DNA of 64,000 nt. Origin: Nocardia acididurans (GTDB lineage: Bacteria; Actinomycetota; Actinomycetes; Mycobacteriales; Mycobacteriaceae). The notes beneath the pieces are model-generated. The model ran no database searches and was not told where the DNA came from. It saw nothing but the letters and a program-made list of their open reading frames with translations. Shown piece by piece: positions 51,101 through 61,100 of this stretch. The stretch lies in contig NZ_JAERRJ010000006.1 in NCBI RefSeq assembly GCF_016741815.1, forward strand, positions 248,001-312,000, given 5' to 3'. The position numbers and the translations under genes are program-made. Every line of letters starts with the position of its first letter. Positions within the stretch are counted from its first letter, which is position 1.

Positions 51101-52852
51101 TCAGCGGCCCCCGCGCACCAGCGCCCCCGGCCGCGCCCCCGTATCCTCGCCGTCGCGCAACACCACCCGTCCCGACACGATGGTGGCCCGATACCCGTCG
51201 GCACGCTGCAACAGTCGCCGCGCCCCGCCCGGCAGGTCGTAGGCCATCGCGGGCGGGAGCAGCCGCAGGTTCTCGAAATCGATCACGTTGAGGTCGGCCT
51301 TCTTGCCGACCGCGATCACGCCGCGATCGGTGAGCCCGTACATGTCCGCGGTGTCCTTGGTCATCTTGCGCACCGCCAGCGGCAGCGGAATCCGTTGCCC
51401 GCGTGCGCGATCCCGCGCCCAATGGGTGAGCAGGAACGTAGTGTTGGAGGCGTCGCAGATGGCCCCGACATGCGCGCCGCCGTCGCCCAGGCCCACCGCG
51501 CTGGCCGGATGCAGCAGCATTTCGCGAATCGGATCGTGGGTGAACGCCGAATAGTTCAGCAGCGGGCGGAAGAACAGGGCCCGGCCGCCTTCGGACAGCA
51601 AGAGGTCATAAAGATATTCGAATGGTTCGCGTCCCGCGCTCTGGGCGGCGTGCGCCAGGCTGGTATCGGGCGCGGGCTCGTACTCCGGTGGATCGCCGAG
51701 CACGAACGTGCGGTCCAGCCCGAGTCCGATGAACGCCGCCATGGCCGCCAGCGGACTGTCCGGTACATCGGTTTCGGCGAGAATGCTCTTGCGCACCTGT
51801 GGATCTCGCAGCGCGGCGACCAGCGCGCCCAGATCGTCCCCGGCTTTCGCGGCCGCTGCGAGGTAGCTGGGCCGGAACGAGAAGGGGTGGAAGGTCTGCA
51901 ATCCGGTGAGCAGCCCGAGCGGTCGCGCCGAAACCTGGGGGCGCAGCGGCACTCCGGCCTCGAACGCGCGACCTGCCGTGTCCAGCAGCCGTTTCCAGTC
52001 GTCGGGTGCGCCGTCGTGTTGCAGCAGGCCGAAACTCACTGTGCGGCCGGTGAGTTCGGCCAACCGCAGCATCCAGTCCAGTTCCCGGTCCGGTGCCGCG
52101 AGATCCTCGCCCATGATGCCCGCCGGGGCCAGTTCGAACACGCCGCTGCCCGCCGCCGCGAGGGCTTTCCCGATGGCGAACAGTTCGTCCTCGGCGGCGA
52201 AGGTGCCGGGGACGGGTTCGCCGTCGACGGCCCGGTGCACCAGGGTGCGTGAGGTCGAAAAGCCCAGTGCCCCAGCCTCGATGCCCTCCCGAACGAGCTT
52301 CGCCATGACGGCGATGTCCTCGGCTGACGCGGCCTCGTTCTTCGCGCCGCGCTCACCCATCACGTAGGCGCGCACGGCCCCGTGCGGCACCTGCGTGCCG
52401 ACGTCGATGGCCAGCGGCAGCCCGTCGAGTGCGTCCAGATACTCCGGGAAGGACTGCCACGCCCACCGGATGCCCGCCGAAAGTGCCGCTCCCGGAATGT
52501 CTTCCACGCCCTCCATCAATCCGATGAGCCAGTCGCGTTTGTCCTCGGTGACGGGTGCGAAGCCGACTCCGCAGTTGCCCATCACCACGGTGGTCACGCC
52601 GTGCCAGCAGCTCGGCGTGAGCATGGGATCCCAGGTGATCTGCCCGTCGTAATGCGTGTGGATATCCACGAATCCGGGCGTCACCACCAATCCTGTTGCG
52701 TCGATGGTGGTTTCGGCTTCGGCGTGGGCGAGTTCGCCGGGTTTCGCGAGGGCGGCGATGCGTCCGTCCGTGACGGCGAGATCGGCGGTGAACGGCTCCC
52801 CTCCGGTGCCGTCCACGATCGTGCCGTTGGTGATCACGAGGGTGTAGCTCAT
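51101..52852 (-). CDS. N-acyl-D-amino-acid deacylase family amidohydrolase
   Basis: This 583-aa metal-dependent amidohydrolase shows the beta-sandwich start (YTLVITNGTIVDGTG), metal motif PGFVDIHTHYDGQITWDP, GNCGVGFAP, the loop YVMGERG, and the C-terminal GDGGAHVGAICDAS. These match the D-aminoacylase (DAN) group, which removes acyl groups from D-amino acids; closely related actinobacterial members have unknown substrates. ATG 52852 fits the conserved beginning. It is isolated from neighbours, with PadR divergent... in the same direction downstream. Confidence 0.85.
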   Translation of the reverse strand: MSYTLVITNGTIVDGTGGEPFTADLAVTDGRIAALAKPGELAHAEAETTIDATGLVVTPGFVDIHTHYDGQITWDPMLTPSCWHGVTTVVMGNCGVGFAPVTEDKRDWLIGLMEGVEDIPGAALSAGIRWAWQSFPEYLDALDGLPLAIDVGTQVPHGAVRAYVMGERGAKNEAASAEDIAVMAKLVREGIEAGALGFSTSRTLVHRAVDGEPVPGTFAAEDELFAIGKALAAAGSGVFELAPAGIMGEDLAAPDRELDWMLRLAELTGRTVSFGLLQHDGAPDDWKRLLDTAGRAFEAGVPLRPQVSARPLGLLTGLQTFHPFSFRPSYLAAAAKAGDDLGALVAALRDPQVRKSILAETDVPDSPLAAMAAFIGLGLDRTFVLGDPPEYEPAPDTSLAHAAQSAGREPFEYLYDLLLSEGGRALFFRPLLNYSAFTHDPIREMLLHPASAVGLGDGGAHVGAICDASNTTFLLTHWARDRARGQRIPLPLAVRKMTKDTADMYGLTDRGVIAVGKKADLNVIDFENLRLLPPAMAYDLPGGARRLLQRADGYRATIVSGRVVLRDGEDTGARPGALVRGGR

Positions 52853-53119
52853 ATCGAGTCCTAGGTGCGCGTGTCGGCGGCGCTGATCCGGCACCGCTGC
52901 TGACGGGCCGTATGTTAACTCGACATAGCGTCAGTGAGTGTGGGATTCAGGCCCGGAGGCCGGAATTGTCGATATGGCGGGCCGTGTACTGGATCCGCGG
53001 GGAAGTCGCTGCCAGGATGCTGTAAACACTCGTGACACCTACACTGGGGTGGCTTGGCGGGAATTCGTCCCAGATGTTCTACAGCGCGTGAATGCACTCG
53101 AACTGAAGGGGGATGGTCG

Positions 53120-54223
53120 TTGTCGGTCGTACTGGCTTCCGGGCAACCCAGGCGCAGCCTGCTGCGAACCTGGTGGCAGGACCCTGTCGACTACTGCTGG
53201 CTCGTGCACACCCTCGACACCCACTACGCGCTGCGCCCGATGAAGATCGTGATCGGCTGCGGCGGCGCGGTCATGTTCCTCAACGCGCTCCTCACCTGGT
53301 TCACCGCGGTCGGCCCGGACAGTCTCCTCGGCAATATCCTCTACGCCGTCATCGCCGCCGTGGCCGGCCTGTGGGCGCTGCGCTGGTGGCTGCGGCCCTG
53401 GCCCGGCCACACCGAATCCCTGGTGCTGCTGGCCACCGCGAACCTGGTCATCTTCGCCGCGTGCGCCATGGTCGCCAACCCCGTCTACGGCGCCGTCGGC
53501 GCATTGCAACTGGTCGCCACCGGCGGCTACCTGACCCTCTTCCACGGCCCCCGGGTGCTGGCCGCCCACGTCGCCTGGTCCATGCTCGCGGCGCTGGCGC
53601 TCTGTCTGCGGATGGTGCTCGCCGATTCCGGTGACACCGCCCTCGCCCTGTCCCTCGTCCTGATCATGATCGCGGCGCTCGTGGTGGTGCTGCCCGCCCT
53701 CCAGTTCTGCTACTGGCTGCAGCGCACCGACGCCCTCTCCGACCCGCTAACCATGCTCCTCAACCGCCGCGGCCTCGACTACTACCTCACCGGCTGGTTC
53801 GCCTCCACCGACCCGACCCCCCTGTGCGTCATGGTCATCGACCTCGACCGCTTCAAATCGGTGAACGACACCTTCGGCCACCCCACCGGCGACCGCATCC
53901 TCGTCCAAACCGCCGACAGCCTCCGCGCCGCCGCCGACCGCAACACCCTGCTGGCCCGTTCCGGCGGCGAAGAATTCGTCGTCGTCGCCCGCCTCGCCCC
54001 CGCCGCCGCCCGCGCCGCCGCCGAATGCCTCTGCCGCGCCATAGCCACCCAACCTCTCCCCGACGACACCCACCTCACCGCCAGCATCGGCGTAGCCGTC
54101 GAGGCCACCCCCACCGACCCCAACCTCCTCCTGCAACGCGCCGACACCGCCATGTACCGCGCAAAACGCCTGGGCGGCAACACCGTCCTCCTCGCCGACC
54201 CCACCATGAACGCCGTGTCCTAG
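53120..54223 (+). CDS. Membrane-bound GGDEF diguanylate cyclase
   Basis: This 367-aa enzyme makes the second messenger c-di-GMP from GTP. Residues about 45-210 form six or so transmembrane helices of a MASE-like sensor. The GGDEF domain follows with DPLTMLLNRRGLDYYL, MVIDLDRFKSVNDTFGHPTGDRIL and the active-site RSGGEEF. No RxxD inhibitory site is present five residues ahead. TTG 53120 has AAGGGGGATGG upstream; the frame to 53054 seems noncoding. No EAL gene lies in the window. Confidence 0.85.
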   Translation: MSVVLASGQPRRSLLRTWWQDPVDYCWLVHTLDTHYALRPMKIVIGCGGAVMFLNALLTWFTAVGPDSLLGNILYAVIAAVAGLWALRWWLRPWPGHTESLVLLATANLVIFAACAMVANPVYGAVGALQLVATGGYLTLFHGPRVLAAHVAWSMLAALALCLRMVLADSGDTALALSLVLIMIAALVVVLPALQFCYWLQRTDALSDPLTMLLNRRGLDYYLTGWFASTDPTPLCVMVIDLDRFKSVNDTFGHPTGDRILVQTADSLRAAADRNTLLARSGGEEFVVVARLAPAAARAAAECLCRAIATQPLPDDTHLTASIGVAVEATPTDPNLLLQRADTAMYRAKRLGGNTVLLADPTMNAVS

Positions 54224-54272
54224 GCATGAATCCGGTGACGCGAACGGCGGCCGGACCGCCGGGCGGCAGGCG

Positions 54273-54965
54273 TCAGATCCGGTCCGGATGCCAGGGCGGC
54301 GTGAAGTCCTTGCCGGAGACGCGGGTTCGCGGCTGGACGGCCAGATGGATCCCCGCGATCACCGCGCCCGTCAGGAATCCGCCGAGGTGGGCCTGCCAGG
54401 ACGTGACGTAGGCCGAGATGATCAGCCACACGATGAACACCCCCGCCAGCGCGCCGGCGGAGACCCGCTCGTTGCGGTTGCGCAGGTTCAGGATGACGAA
54501 GGCGGCGGACAGGCCGTAGACCGCGCCCGATGCGCCGACGGTCGGCGTGTCCGGAGCCAGCCAGTACACCATGAGCCCGCCGCCGAGGGCGGAACCGATG
54601 TACAGCAACAACATTCGGACATGCCCGGTGATGGGCTCGATGGCCCGCCCGAACAGCCACAGCCACAACATGTTCGAGGCGATATGGGTCGCGCCGACGC
54701 CCTCGCCGGGGGCGAGGTGAAGAAAGCTGCCGGTCAGCAGGCGATACCAGTCGCCGAAGGCGATGCCTACCGGCATGTACCCGGGTCGCGAATTCCCGTC
54801 GTACACATACAGACTGCCGTCGTGCAGATAACCCCGCCCAACCGTGGCGAACAGGTCGACCAGCGGCGGATAAACCAGCTGTACGCAGTAGACGAGCACA
54901 TTGACAGCGATCAACGCATAGGTCACCGGCAGCTGACGTAGATCGGCGGCAATTCTCGGATGCAC
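54273..54965 (-). CDS. Rhomboid-family intramembrane serine protease
   Basis: This 230-aa membrane protease has six to seven helices. It shows HIASNMLWLWLFGRAIE (the HxxxN region), the catalytic Ser in VGASGAVYGLSAAF and the catalytic His in AHLGGFLTGAV. A long loop L1 (about residues 45-80) lies after TM1, as in other rhomboids. It cleaves transmembrane segments of unknown targets. It converges with the diguanylate cyclase gene and stands alone. Confidence 0.9.
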   Translation of the reverse strand: MHPRIAADLRQLPVTYALIAVNVLVYCVQLVYPPLVDLFATVGRGYLHDGSLYVYDGNSRPGYMPVGIAFGDWYRLLTGSFLHLAPGEGVGATHIASNMLWLWLFGRAIEPITGHVRMLLLYIGSALGGGLMVYWLAPDTPTVGASGAVYGLSAAFVILNLRNRNERVSAGALAGVFIVWLIISAYVTSWQAHLGGFLTGAVIAGIHLAVQPRTRVSGKDFTPPWHPDRI

Positions 54966-55279
54966 GGCACTCCTCGAAAGATGTTGTTGAGGTCTGAGCC
55001 GCCCCCGGACTCGGCGTGCCGCAAAATCGTAAGCCGAGGCCGCTGATCAGGGCAAACACGGCATCACCTCCCGTTGCCCTTCTCACAATCAGATCCGGGC
55101 GAGGCCGATCTCACGAGAATCGGCTATCGTAAAAACCGTGACTGCCGGGTCGGCTCTACGCCGCACACAGAACGGTTCCCCGGCCGACCGGTGACCCCCG
55201 GGCGGCCCCGCGGCCCGCCCCTCCTCTCGAATCCCCGCTTACCGCAACACATTTGCCCAAGGGATATCGAAGGAGAAAC

Positions 55280-55537
55280 ATGACTCACCCTGGCGTCCCC
55301 CAGGAATCCTGGAACAACTTCCGCACCGCCCACGACATCGGCGCAACCCTGCAAGCCCCGGTGGCCGAAGTAGTCCCGTTCGGTGCGTTCCTCGAAGTAG
55401 CCCCCGGCATCCACGGCCTGCTCCACCGGAACGTGTGGACCGACTGGAACGCCGAACCCGAAGTAGGAGCAACCCTCTCGGTCCGAATCGTGGCCATCGA
55501 CAACGAGAAACACCGCGTAGCCCTGGCGCTCGCGTAG
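55280..55537 (+). CDS. S1 RNA-binding domain protein
   Basis: This 85-aa protein is almost only an S1/OB fold: GATLQAPVAEVVPFGAFLEVAPGIHGLLH, then VGATLSVRIVAIDNEKHRVALAL. The FGAF and GLLH motifs are the usual RNA-binding surface. AAGGAG lies at 55269-55274. Stand-alone S1 proteins may aid translation or RNA turnover; the precise role is unknown. Confidence 0.85.
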   Translation: MTHPGVPQESWNNFRTAHDIGATLQAPVAEVVPFGAFLEVAPGIHGLLHRNVWTDWNAEPEVGATLSVRIVAIDNEKHRVALALA

Positions 55538-55551
55538 CTCCGTGACCAGGC

Positions 55552-55582
55552 GTGCGGAGGCAGACTCCACCTGCCTCCGCAC
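55552..55582. terminator. Hairpin between convergent S1 and MFS genes
   Basis: GTGCGGAGGCAG at 55552-55563 pairs exactly with 55571-55582 around ACTCCAC. It lies 14 nt after the S1 gene's stop and probably ends transcription of that gene. From 55583 to the MFS stop at 55684 I see nothing further. Confidence 0.75.
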
Positions 55583-55683
55583 ACCTTCACACTAGCTCTC
55601 TGCCGGTTTCGGCCCACCGGCTGTTCGTCGCTGGTCGAGCGGTCGGCGATCGGATGCGGTCGCTGGTCTCCGGACCCGGGCGA

Positions 55684-57048
55684 TCAGGCGTCGATGGTGC
55701 GGTCCTTGGTTTCCACTATCAGCCGGGTGCACGCCACGCTGATCACCGACAACGTCGCCAGCAGCACGCCCACCCACACGGAGCCGGGACCGGCGAGCAG
55801 CTTGGTGGCGACCAGCGGCGGCAGGGCGCCGCCGAGGATGCCCGCCAGGTTGTATCCCATGCCCGCACCCGTGTAGCGGTAGCGGGCCTGGAACATCTCC
55901 GGCAGCAGCGCGCCCGCCGGGCCGTAGGCGATGCCGAAGATGGCGAGGGTGCCGAACAGGCCGACGGCGAATGCGACCGGACCGCCGAGATCGAGGATCG
56001 GGAACAGCGCCAGGGTCCACGGCACCGCGGCGGCGCACGAGACCATGATGACGCGGCGGCGGCCCACCCGATCCGACCACAGCGCGGAAGCGGCGGTGGC
56101 CAGGCCGAATACGATCGCGGCGACCATGCCCATGGCCAGGATGCTGTCCCGGGACAGTTTCAGGGTGCCGACGCCGTAGCTGGTGAGAAACGCTGTGCCC
56201 GTGTAGAAGAGCGAGAACAGGCTGGTCAGCGCGCCCGCCGCGATCAGGATCTCTCTCGGCTGGTAGCGCACCGCGTCCAGGAAGGGCAGGCTGCGCGCCG
56301 CCGGAACGGCCGTGTCGCGCACGCGATCTCGGAAAACCGGTGTTTCCGCGACGGCCAGCCGCACCCACAGTCCCACGCCGACCAGCGCGAACGACAGCAG
56401 GAAGGGAATCCGCCAGCCGTAGTTCAGAAAGGTGTCACTGGTGGTGCCGAGGGTGCGGCTCGCGATCAGGAAGGTGGCGCTGGACAGGAAGAACGCGAAC
56501 GCGGGACCGAGCTGCGGGAACATCGCGTAGTAGCCGCGCTTGCCCGGTGGCGCGTACTCCGCGGTGAGCAGTGTGGCACCCGCCCATTCCCCGCCGACCG
56601 CGAACCCCTGCAGGAAGCGCAGGACCACCAGGAACACCGGGGCCCAGATGCCGATGCCGCCCGGAAACATTCCGAATACGCCGGAGTCGTAGCCGGGCAG
56701 CAGACCGATGGCGACGGTCGCGAAACCCATGATGAGCAGCGTCCACACCAGGGTGCGCTTGCGGCCGATGCGATCCCCGAAGTGCCCGAACAGAATCGCG
56801 CCGACCGGCCGGGCGAAGAAGGCGACCGCGAAGGTCGCGAACGAGGCCAGGGTCGCCGTGGAGGGATCGGCCGCGGGGAAGAACACCTTCGGAAACACCA
56901 GCGCGGCAGCGGTTCCGTAGATGAAGAAGTCGTAGAACTCGATCGTGGTGCCGATCGAACTCGCCGCCGCCACCCGCCGCAGACTGGTAGGCCGCTCCGG
57001 CGCTTCCGGTGGCGTGTTGTCTTTCGTGGTCGTCACCGTGGGTCTCAC
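55684..57048 (-). CDS. MFS metabolite:H+ symporter
   Basis: This 454-aa transporter has twelve helices. It shows the N-terminal SSIGTTIEFYDFFIYGTAAALVFPKVFFP, FGHFGDRIGRKRTLVWTL (motif A), GEWAGATLLTAEYAPPGKRG and YGWRIPFLLSF. These match the MHS subfamily (ShiA/ProP type) that imports organic acids or osmolytes. The GTG at 57048 is listed; GTG 57036 is nearly as good. It reads away from the VapBC-like genes. Confidence 0.9.
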   Translation of the reverse strand: MRPTVTTTKDNTPPEAPERPTSLRRVAAASSIGTTIEFYDFFIYGTAAALVFPKVFFPAADPSTATLASFATFAVAFFARPVGAILFGHFGDRIGRKRTLVWTLLIMGFATVAIGLLPGYDSGVFGMFPGGIGIWAPVFLVVLRFLQGFAVGGEWAGATLLTAEYAPPGKRGYYAMFPQLGPAFAFFLSSATFLIASRTLGTTSDTFLNYGWRIPFLLSFALVGVGLWVRLAVAETPVFRDRVRDTAVPAARSLPFLDAVRYQPREILIAAGALTSLFSLFYTGTAFLTSYGVGTLKLSRDSILAMGMVAAIVFGLATAASALWSDRVGRRRVIMVSCAAAVPWTLALFPILDLGGPVAFAVGLFGTLAIFGIAYGPAGALLPEMFQARYRYTGAGMGYNLAGILGGALPPLVATKLLAGPGSVWVGVLLATLSVISVACTRLIVETKDRTIDA

Positions 57049-57243
57049 TCTCTCGCAAACCCCGGCGCCCTCATCGCGCCGGGTGCGTACACGGTAGTAA
57101 TCTGCGTCACACCCGGTGCACCCCCGAAAAGGGGGAGGGTCCGCCGCGCCGCGGTCGAGCTCGTGATCGTTGCCCGTGGACGGCGGCCGCGCGAACCACT
57201 AAGCGCCTCGACGAAAGTTCCGGAGGGAACCTTTGGTGACGCG

Positions 57244-57660
57244 CTAGTCTTCGCTGAACTCGACCAGGCTCACCGAGAACGGGAGCCGCTGTTCGGTCTC
57301 TGCCCAGTGTTCCCGGTTGGTGGTGATGATCTCCCAGTCCAGGTAGCGAGCCACCGCGACTGTATGAGCGGCCGGTAGGGTGATCGGATCGTTTGCAGCG
57401 GATTGAATATCGGCGAGTTCGCCTGCGTCGTCGGTGGTCGTCAGCCCGGCTATCTGGATGCACCCGAGGTTGTCGACCACGCCGTTGATCTGCGTTCGCT
57501 GGTCCTCCGACAGCCCGGTCAACGCCGTTGACAGGGCGAGAAGTGGTACGGCCATTCTGACGTCGCGACCGGCGAGAACTGCGATCAGATTCGATACGTT
57601 CGGGTCCCCATGGGCGTAAGCGTGCAGGACGGTGGAATCCAGGACGTAACCAATGCTCAT
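57244..57660 (-). CDS. PIN-domain protein, VapC-like toxin candidate
   Basis: This 138-aa protein has PIN-like alternation. It starts MSIGYVLDSTVLHAYAHGD, with the first catalytic Asp at residue 8. The other positions look unusual: the strand carrying the second acid reads LALSTALTG, and the TxD region reads TTNREHW with Asn for the usual Asp. It could be weakly active or use different acids. Its ATG overlaps the antitoxin stop by 4 nt (ATGA), as usual in VapBC pairs. Confidence 0.75.
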   Translation of the reverse strand: MSIGYVLDSTVLHAYAHGDPNVSNLIAVLAGRDVRMAVPLLALSTALTGLSEDQRTQINGVVDNLGCIQIAGLTTTDDAGELADIQSAANDPITLPAAHTVAVARYLDWEIITTNREHWAETEQRLPFSVSLVEFSED

Positions 57661-57917
57661 TCGCGCGCCGCCTGCCTCTGAGCGAGTCGATCGACGAGTC
57701 GGTCAGCTTGGCGCTCGGCCCATGCGACGGCACTCGCATTCTGGCGATCGTTGGCGATGCGGGCTTCCCAGGCCAGCCGGTTTCGGGTCTGGGTTGACTT
57801 GTAGTGGCCGATCAATCGATTGATAACCGCGTCCAGCGACTCATTGGGCTTGGCTAGCGTCTGTAGCTCGTCGCGTGTGGTCGGACGAGTCGTAATGGTG
57901 GTCTTGTTCTCGGCCAT
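57657..57917 (-). CDS. Ribbon-helix-helix antitoxin candidate (VapB-like)
   Basis: This 86-aa protein has an N-terminal RHH-like strand and helices (NKTTITTRPTTRDELQTLAK then ESLDAVINRLIG) and a charged C-terminal tail likely to neutralise the toxin. ATG 57917 is chosen since the palindrome overlies it; a second ATG at 57944 inside the palindrome would add nine residues. There is no ribosome binding site, so a leaderless mRNA is likely. It is autoregulated by analogy to VapB proteins. Confidence 0.75.
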   Translation of the reverse strand: MAENKTTITTRPTTRDELQTLAKPNESLDAVINRLIGHYKSTQTRNRLAWEARIANDRQNASAVAWAERQADRLVDRLAQRQAARE

Positions 57918-57948
57918 GCATGAAGCATATCTGTAATGCTTCATGCAT
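57916..57948. promoter_or_regulatory. 13-bp-arm palindromic operator over the antitoxin start
   Basis: ATGCATGAAGCAT at 57916-57928 and ATGCTTCATGCAT at 57936-57948 are exact inverted copies around ATCTGTA. Both candidate ATG codons of the antitoxin lie within it. This is one of the most perfect palindromes in the window. Confidence 0.85.
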
Positions 57949-58140
57949 TACGGGCATTTCCTCTCACTCGGTGCTGCCGGTATCGGTGGCTGTTCTGATC
58001 AGCTCGATCGGGGTGAGGAACGGATTATGATCCAGCCCTTCGAGTCTCGTGAGGGCTTCCCGCTGACGGCTGAACTGTTCGTGATCGGAGTCAGGTGCGG
58101 CGGAGTTTGTCACCTGTTGGAAGGTACGTGAAACGCGGCG
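57949..58140. other. Noncoding gap between VapBC-like module and kgd terminator
   Basis: A 62-codon plus-strand frame at 57943-58131 starts in the operator, without a ribosome binding site, and I do not accept it. The stretch near 58020-58110 has moderately AT-rich sequence and no clear structure. Confidence 0.4.
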
Positions 58141-58173
58141 CGGGGCCGGATCTTTGGGAAAGATCCGGCCCCG
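58141..58173 (-). terminator. Terminator of kgd
   Basis: CGGGGCCGGATCTTT at 58141-58155 pairs over 15 bp with 58159-58173 around GGG. The upstream AAAG/CTTT part gives an AT-closing loop. It sits 20 nt past the kgd stop at 58194. Confidence 0.85.
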
Positions 58174-58193
58174 TGCGGAAGCTCGGGGAGTCC

Positions 58194-61100
58194 TTACGCC
58201 GTGGGCGAGAAGGCTTCCTCGATGATCTCCTGCTGTTCCACCGCGTGCACCTTGGACGAACCCGAGGACGGGGCCGACATGGCGCGGCGGGAGATACGGC
58301 GCAGCTTGTTGAAGCGGGCCGGGAGGATCTCCGGGAGGTTCAGGCCGAAGAAGGGCCAGGCGCCCTGGTTGGCCGGTTCTTCCTGGACCCAGACGAGGTC
58401 GGTGGCGTTGGCGTAGCCCTCGAGCGCCTCGTTGAGGCGGAACTTCGGGATGGGGTAGAGCTGCTCGACTCGGACGATCGCCACGTCGTCGCGCTTGTTC
58501 TTGTTCTTCTCGGCGGCGAGCTCGTAGTAGATCTTGCCGGAGGTGAGCAGCACGCGCTTGACCTTCGAACGGTCGCCGTCACCCGACTCGTAGGTCGGCT
58601 CCTCGAGCACCGTGCGGAACTTGTTGTCCGTGAAGTCCTCGATATCGGAGACCACGGCCTTGTTGCGCAGCATGGACTTCGGAGTGAAGACCACCAGCGG
58701 GCGGCGGATGCCGTCCAGGGCGTGGCGGCGCAGCAGGTGGAAGTAGTTCGACGGGGTGGACGGAACCGCCACCGTCATCGAACCCTCGGCGCACAGCTGC
58801 AGGAATCGTTCGATACGACCCGAGGTGTGGTCGGGACCCTGACCCTCGTGACCGTGCGGCAGCAGCAGCACGACCTCGGAGAGCTGACCCCACTTGGCCT
58901 CACCGGAGGAGATGAACTCGTCGATGATGGTCTGCGCGCCGTTGACGAAGTCACCGAACTGCGCTTCCCACAGGACAAGTGCGTCGGGGTTGCCGAGCGA
59001 GTAGCCGTACTCGAAACCGACCGCCGCGTACTCCGACAGCGCCGAATCGTGCACCGCGAACCAGCCCGGGTTCTTCGACCCGATGTTGTGCAGCGGCGTG
59101 TACTCCGCGCCCGTCTTGCGGTCGATGATCACCGAGTGGCGCTGCGAGAACGTGCCACGACGCGAGTCCTGACCGGTGAGACGCACCGCGTGCCCCTCGT
59201 CGATCAGCGTGCCGAAGGCCAGCAACTCGGCCATGGCCCAGTCGACCTTGCCCTCGTAGGCCATTTCGCGGCGCTTCTCCATGACCGGCTTGACGCGCGG
59301 ATGCACCGAGAAGTCGGCCGGCGAATTGACGAACGCGTCGCCGATCCGCTGCAGCACCGTCTTGTCCACGGCGGTAACCAGATTCGCGGGCAGCTGCTGC
59401 TCGTCCTCGACCGACTCCGACGGCTCCGGCGAGTACTTCTCCAGCTCGCGCACCTCGTTGAAGATCCGCTCCAGCTGACCCTGGTAGTCGCGCAGGGCGT
59501 CTTCGGCTTCCTTCATGGAGATGTCGCCACGACCGATCAGCGACTCGGTGTACGCCTTGCGCACCGAACGCTTGGTGTCGATCACGTCGTACATGTGCGG
59601 CTGCGTCATCGACGGGTCGTCGCCCTCGTTGTGGCCACGACGGCGGTAGCAGATCATGTCGATCACGACATCGCGGTTGAAGCGCTGGCGGTAGTCGACG
59701 GCCAGCTTGGCCACCCACACACAGGCTTCCGGATCATCGCCGTTGACGTGGAACACCGGCGCACCGATGAACTTGGCGATGTCGGTGGAGTATTCGGTGG
59801 ACCGCGAGTACTCCGGCGCGGTGGTGAAGCCGATCTGGTTGTTCACCACGATGTGCACGGTGCCGCCGGTGCGGTAGCCGCGCAGCACCGACAGGTTCAG
59901 CGTCTCGGCGACGACACCCTGACCGGCGAAGGCCGCGTCACCGTGCAGCATCAAAGGCACGACCGAGAAGGTCCGCGCCTCTTCACCCTTGGTGACGATG
60001 TCTTCCTTGGTGAGCAGATCCTGCTTGGCGCGAACCAGACCCTCCAGCACCGGGTCGACGGCCTCGAGGTGCGACGGGTTGGCCGTCAGCGAGACCTCGA
60101 TGTCGTTGTCGCCGAACATCTGGATGTAGGTGCCGCGCGCACCCAGGTGGTACTTCACGTCGCCCGAGCCGTGCGTGGCGGCCGGGTTCATATTGCCCTC
60201 GAACTCGGTGAAGATCTTCGAGTAGGGCTTGCCGACGATGTTCGCGAGCACGTTCAGGCGGCCGCGGTGCGGCATGCCGATGACGACCTCGTCGAGCGCG
60301 TGCTCGGCGCACTGGTCGATCACGCCGTCCATCATCGGGATGACGGACTCCGCGCCCTCGAGTGAGAAGCGCTTCTGGCCAACGTATTTGGTCTGCAGGA
60401 AGGTCTCGAACGCCTCGGCCGCATTGAGCCGCGACATGATGTACTTCTGCTCGGCCACAGTCGGTTTCGCGTGCTTCTGCTCCACGCGGTCCTGAATCCA
60501 CTGCAGCTGTTCGGGATCCAGGATGTGGGTGTACTCGACACCCACGTGGCGGCAGTACGCGTCGCGCAGGATCGACAGCACGTCGCGCAGCTTCATGCGC
60601 TCCTGGCCGTGGAAGCCCGCGACATTGAACTCGCGATCGAGATCCCACAGCGTCAGACCGTGCTGGGTGACATCGAGATCCGGATGTGAACGGAACTTGT
60701 CCTTCACCAGCCGCAGCGGGTCGGTGTCGGCCATCAGGTGACCGCGGTTGCGGTACGCCGCGATGAGCTCCTGCACGCGGACGCTCTTGTCGACGCCGCG
60801 CTCCTTGATGTCCTTACGCCAGCGCACCGGCTCGTAAGGCACACCCATGCCGTGGAAGATCTCGTCGTAGAACTCGTCGGAGATCAGCAGCTGGTGGATG
60901 GTGCGCAGGAAGTCACCGGACTCCGCACCCTGGATGATGCGGTGGTCGTAGGTGGAGGTGAGCGTCATGAGCTTGCCGATGCCGATCTCGGCGAGCTGCT
61001 CGTCGCTCATGCCCTGGAACTCGGCCGGGTACTCCATGGCGCCCGCGCCGATGATCGCGCCCTGGCCCGGCATCAGACGCGGCACCGAATGGTTGGTGCC

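Noticed and set aside
57943..58131. A 62-codon plus-strand frame between the antitoxin and kgd
   Set aside because: Its start lies in the palindromic operator, there is no ribosome binding site and codon use is poor.
58095..60365. A 756-codon plus-strand frame inside kgd
   Set aside because: Antisense shadow of the ThDP enzyme, whose motifs are clear on the minus strand.
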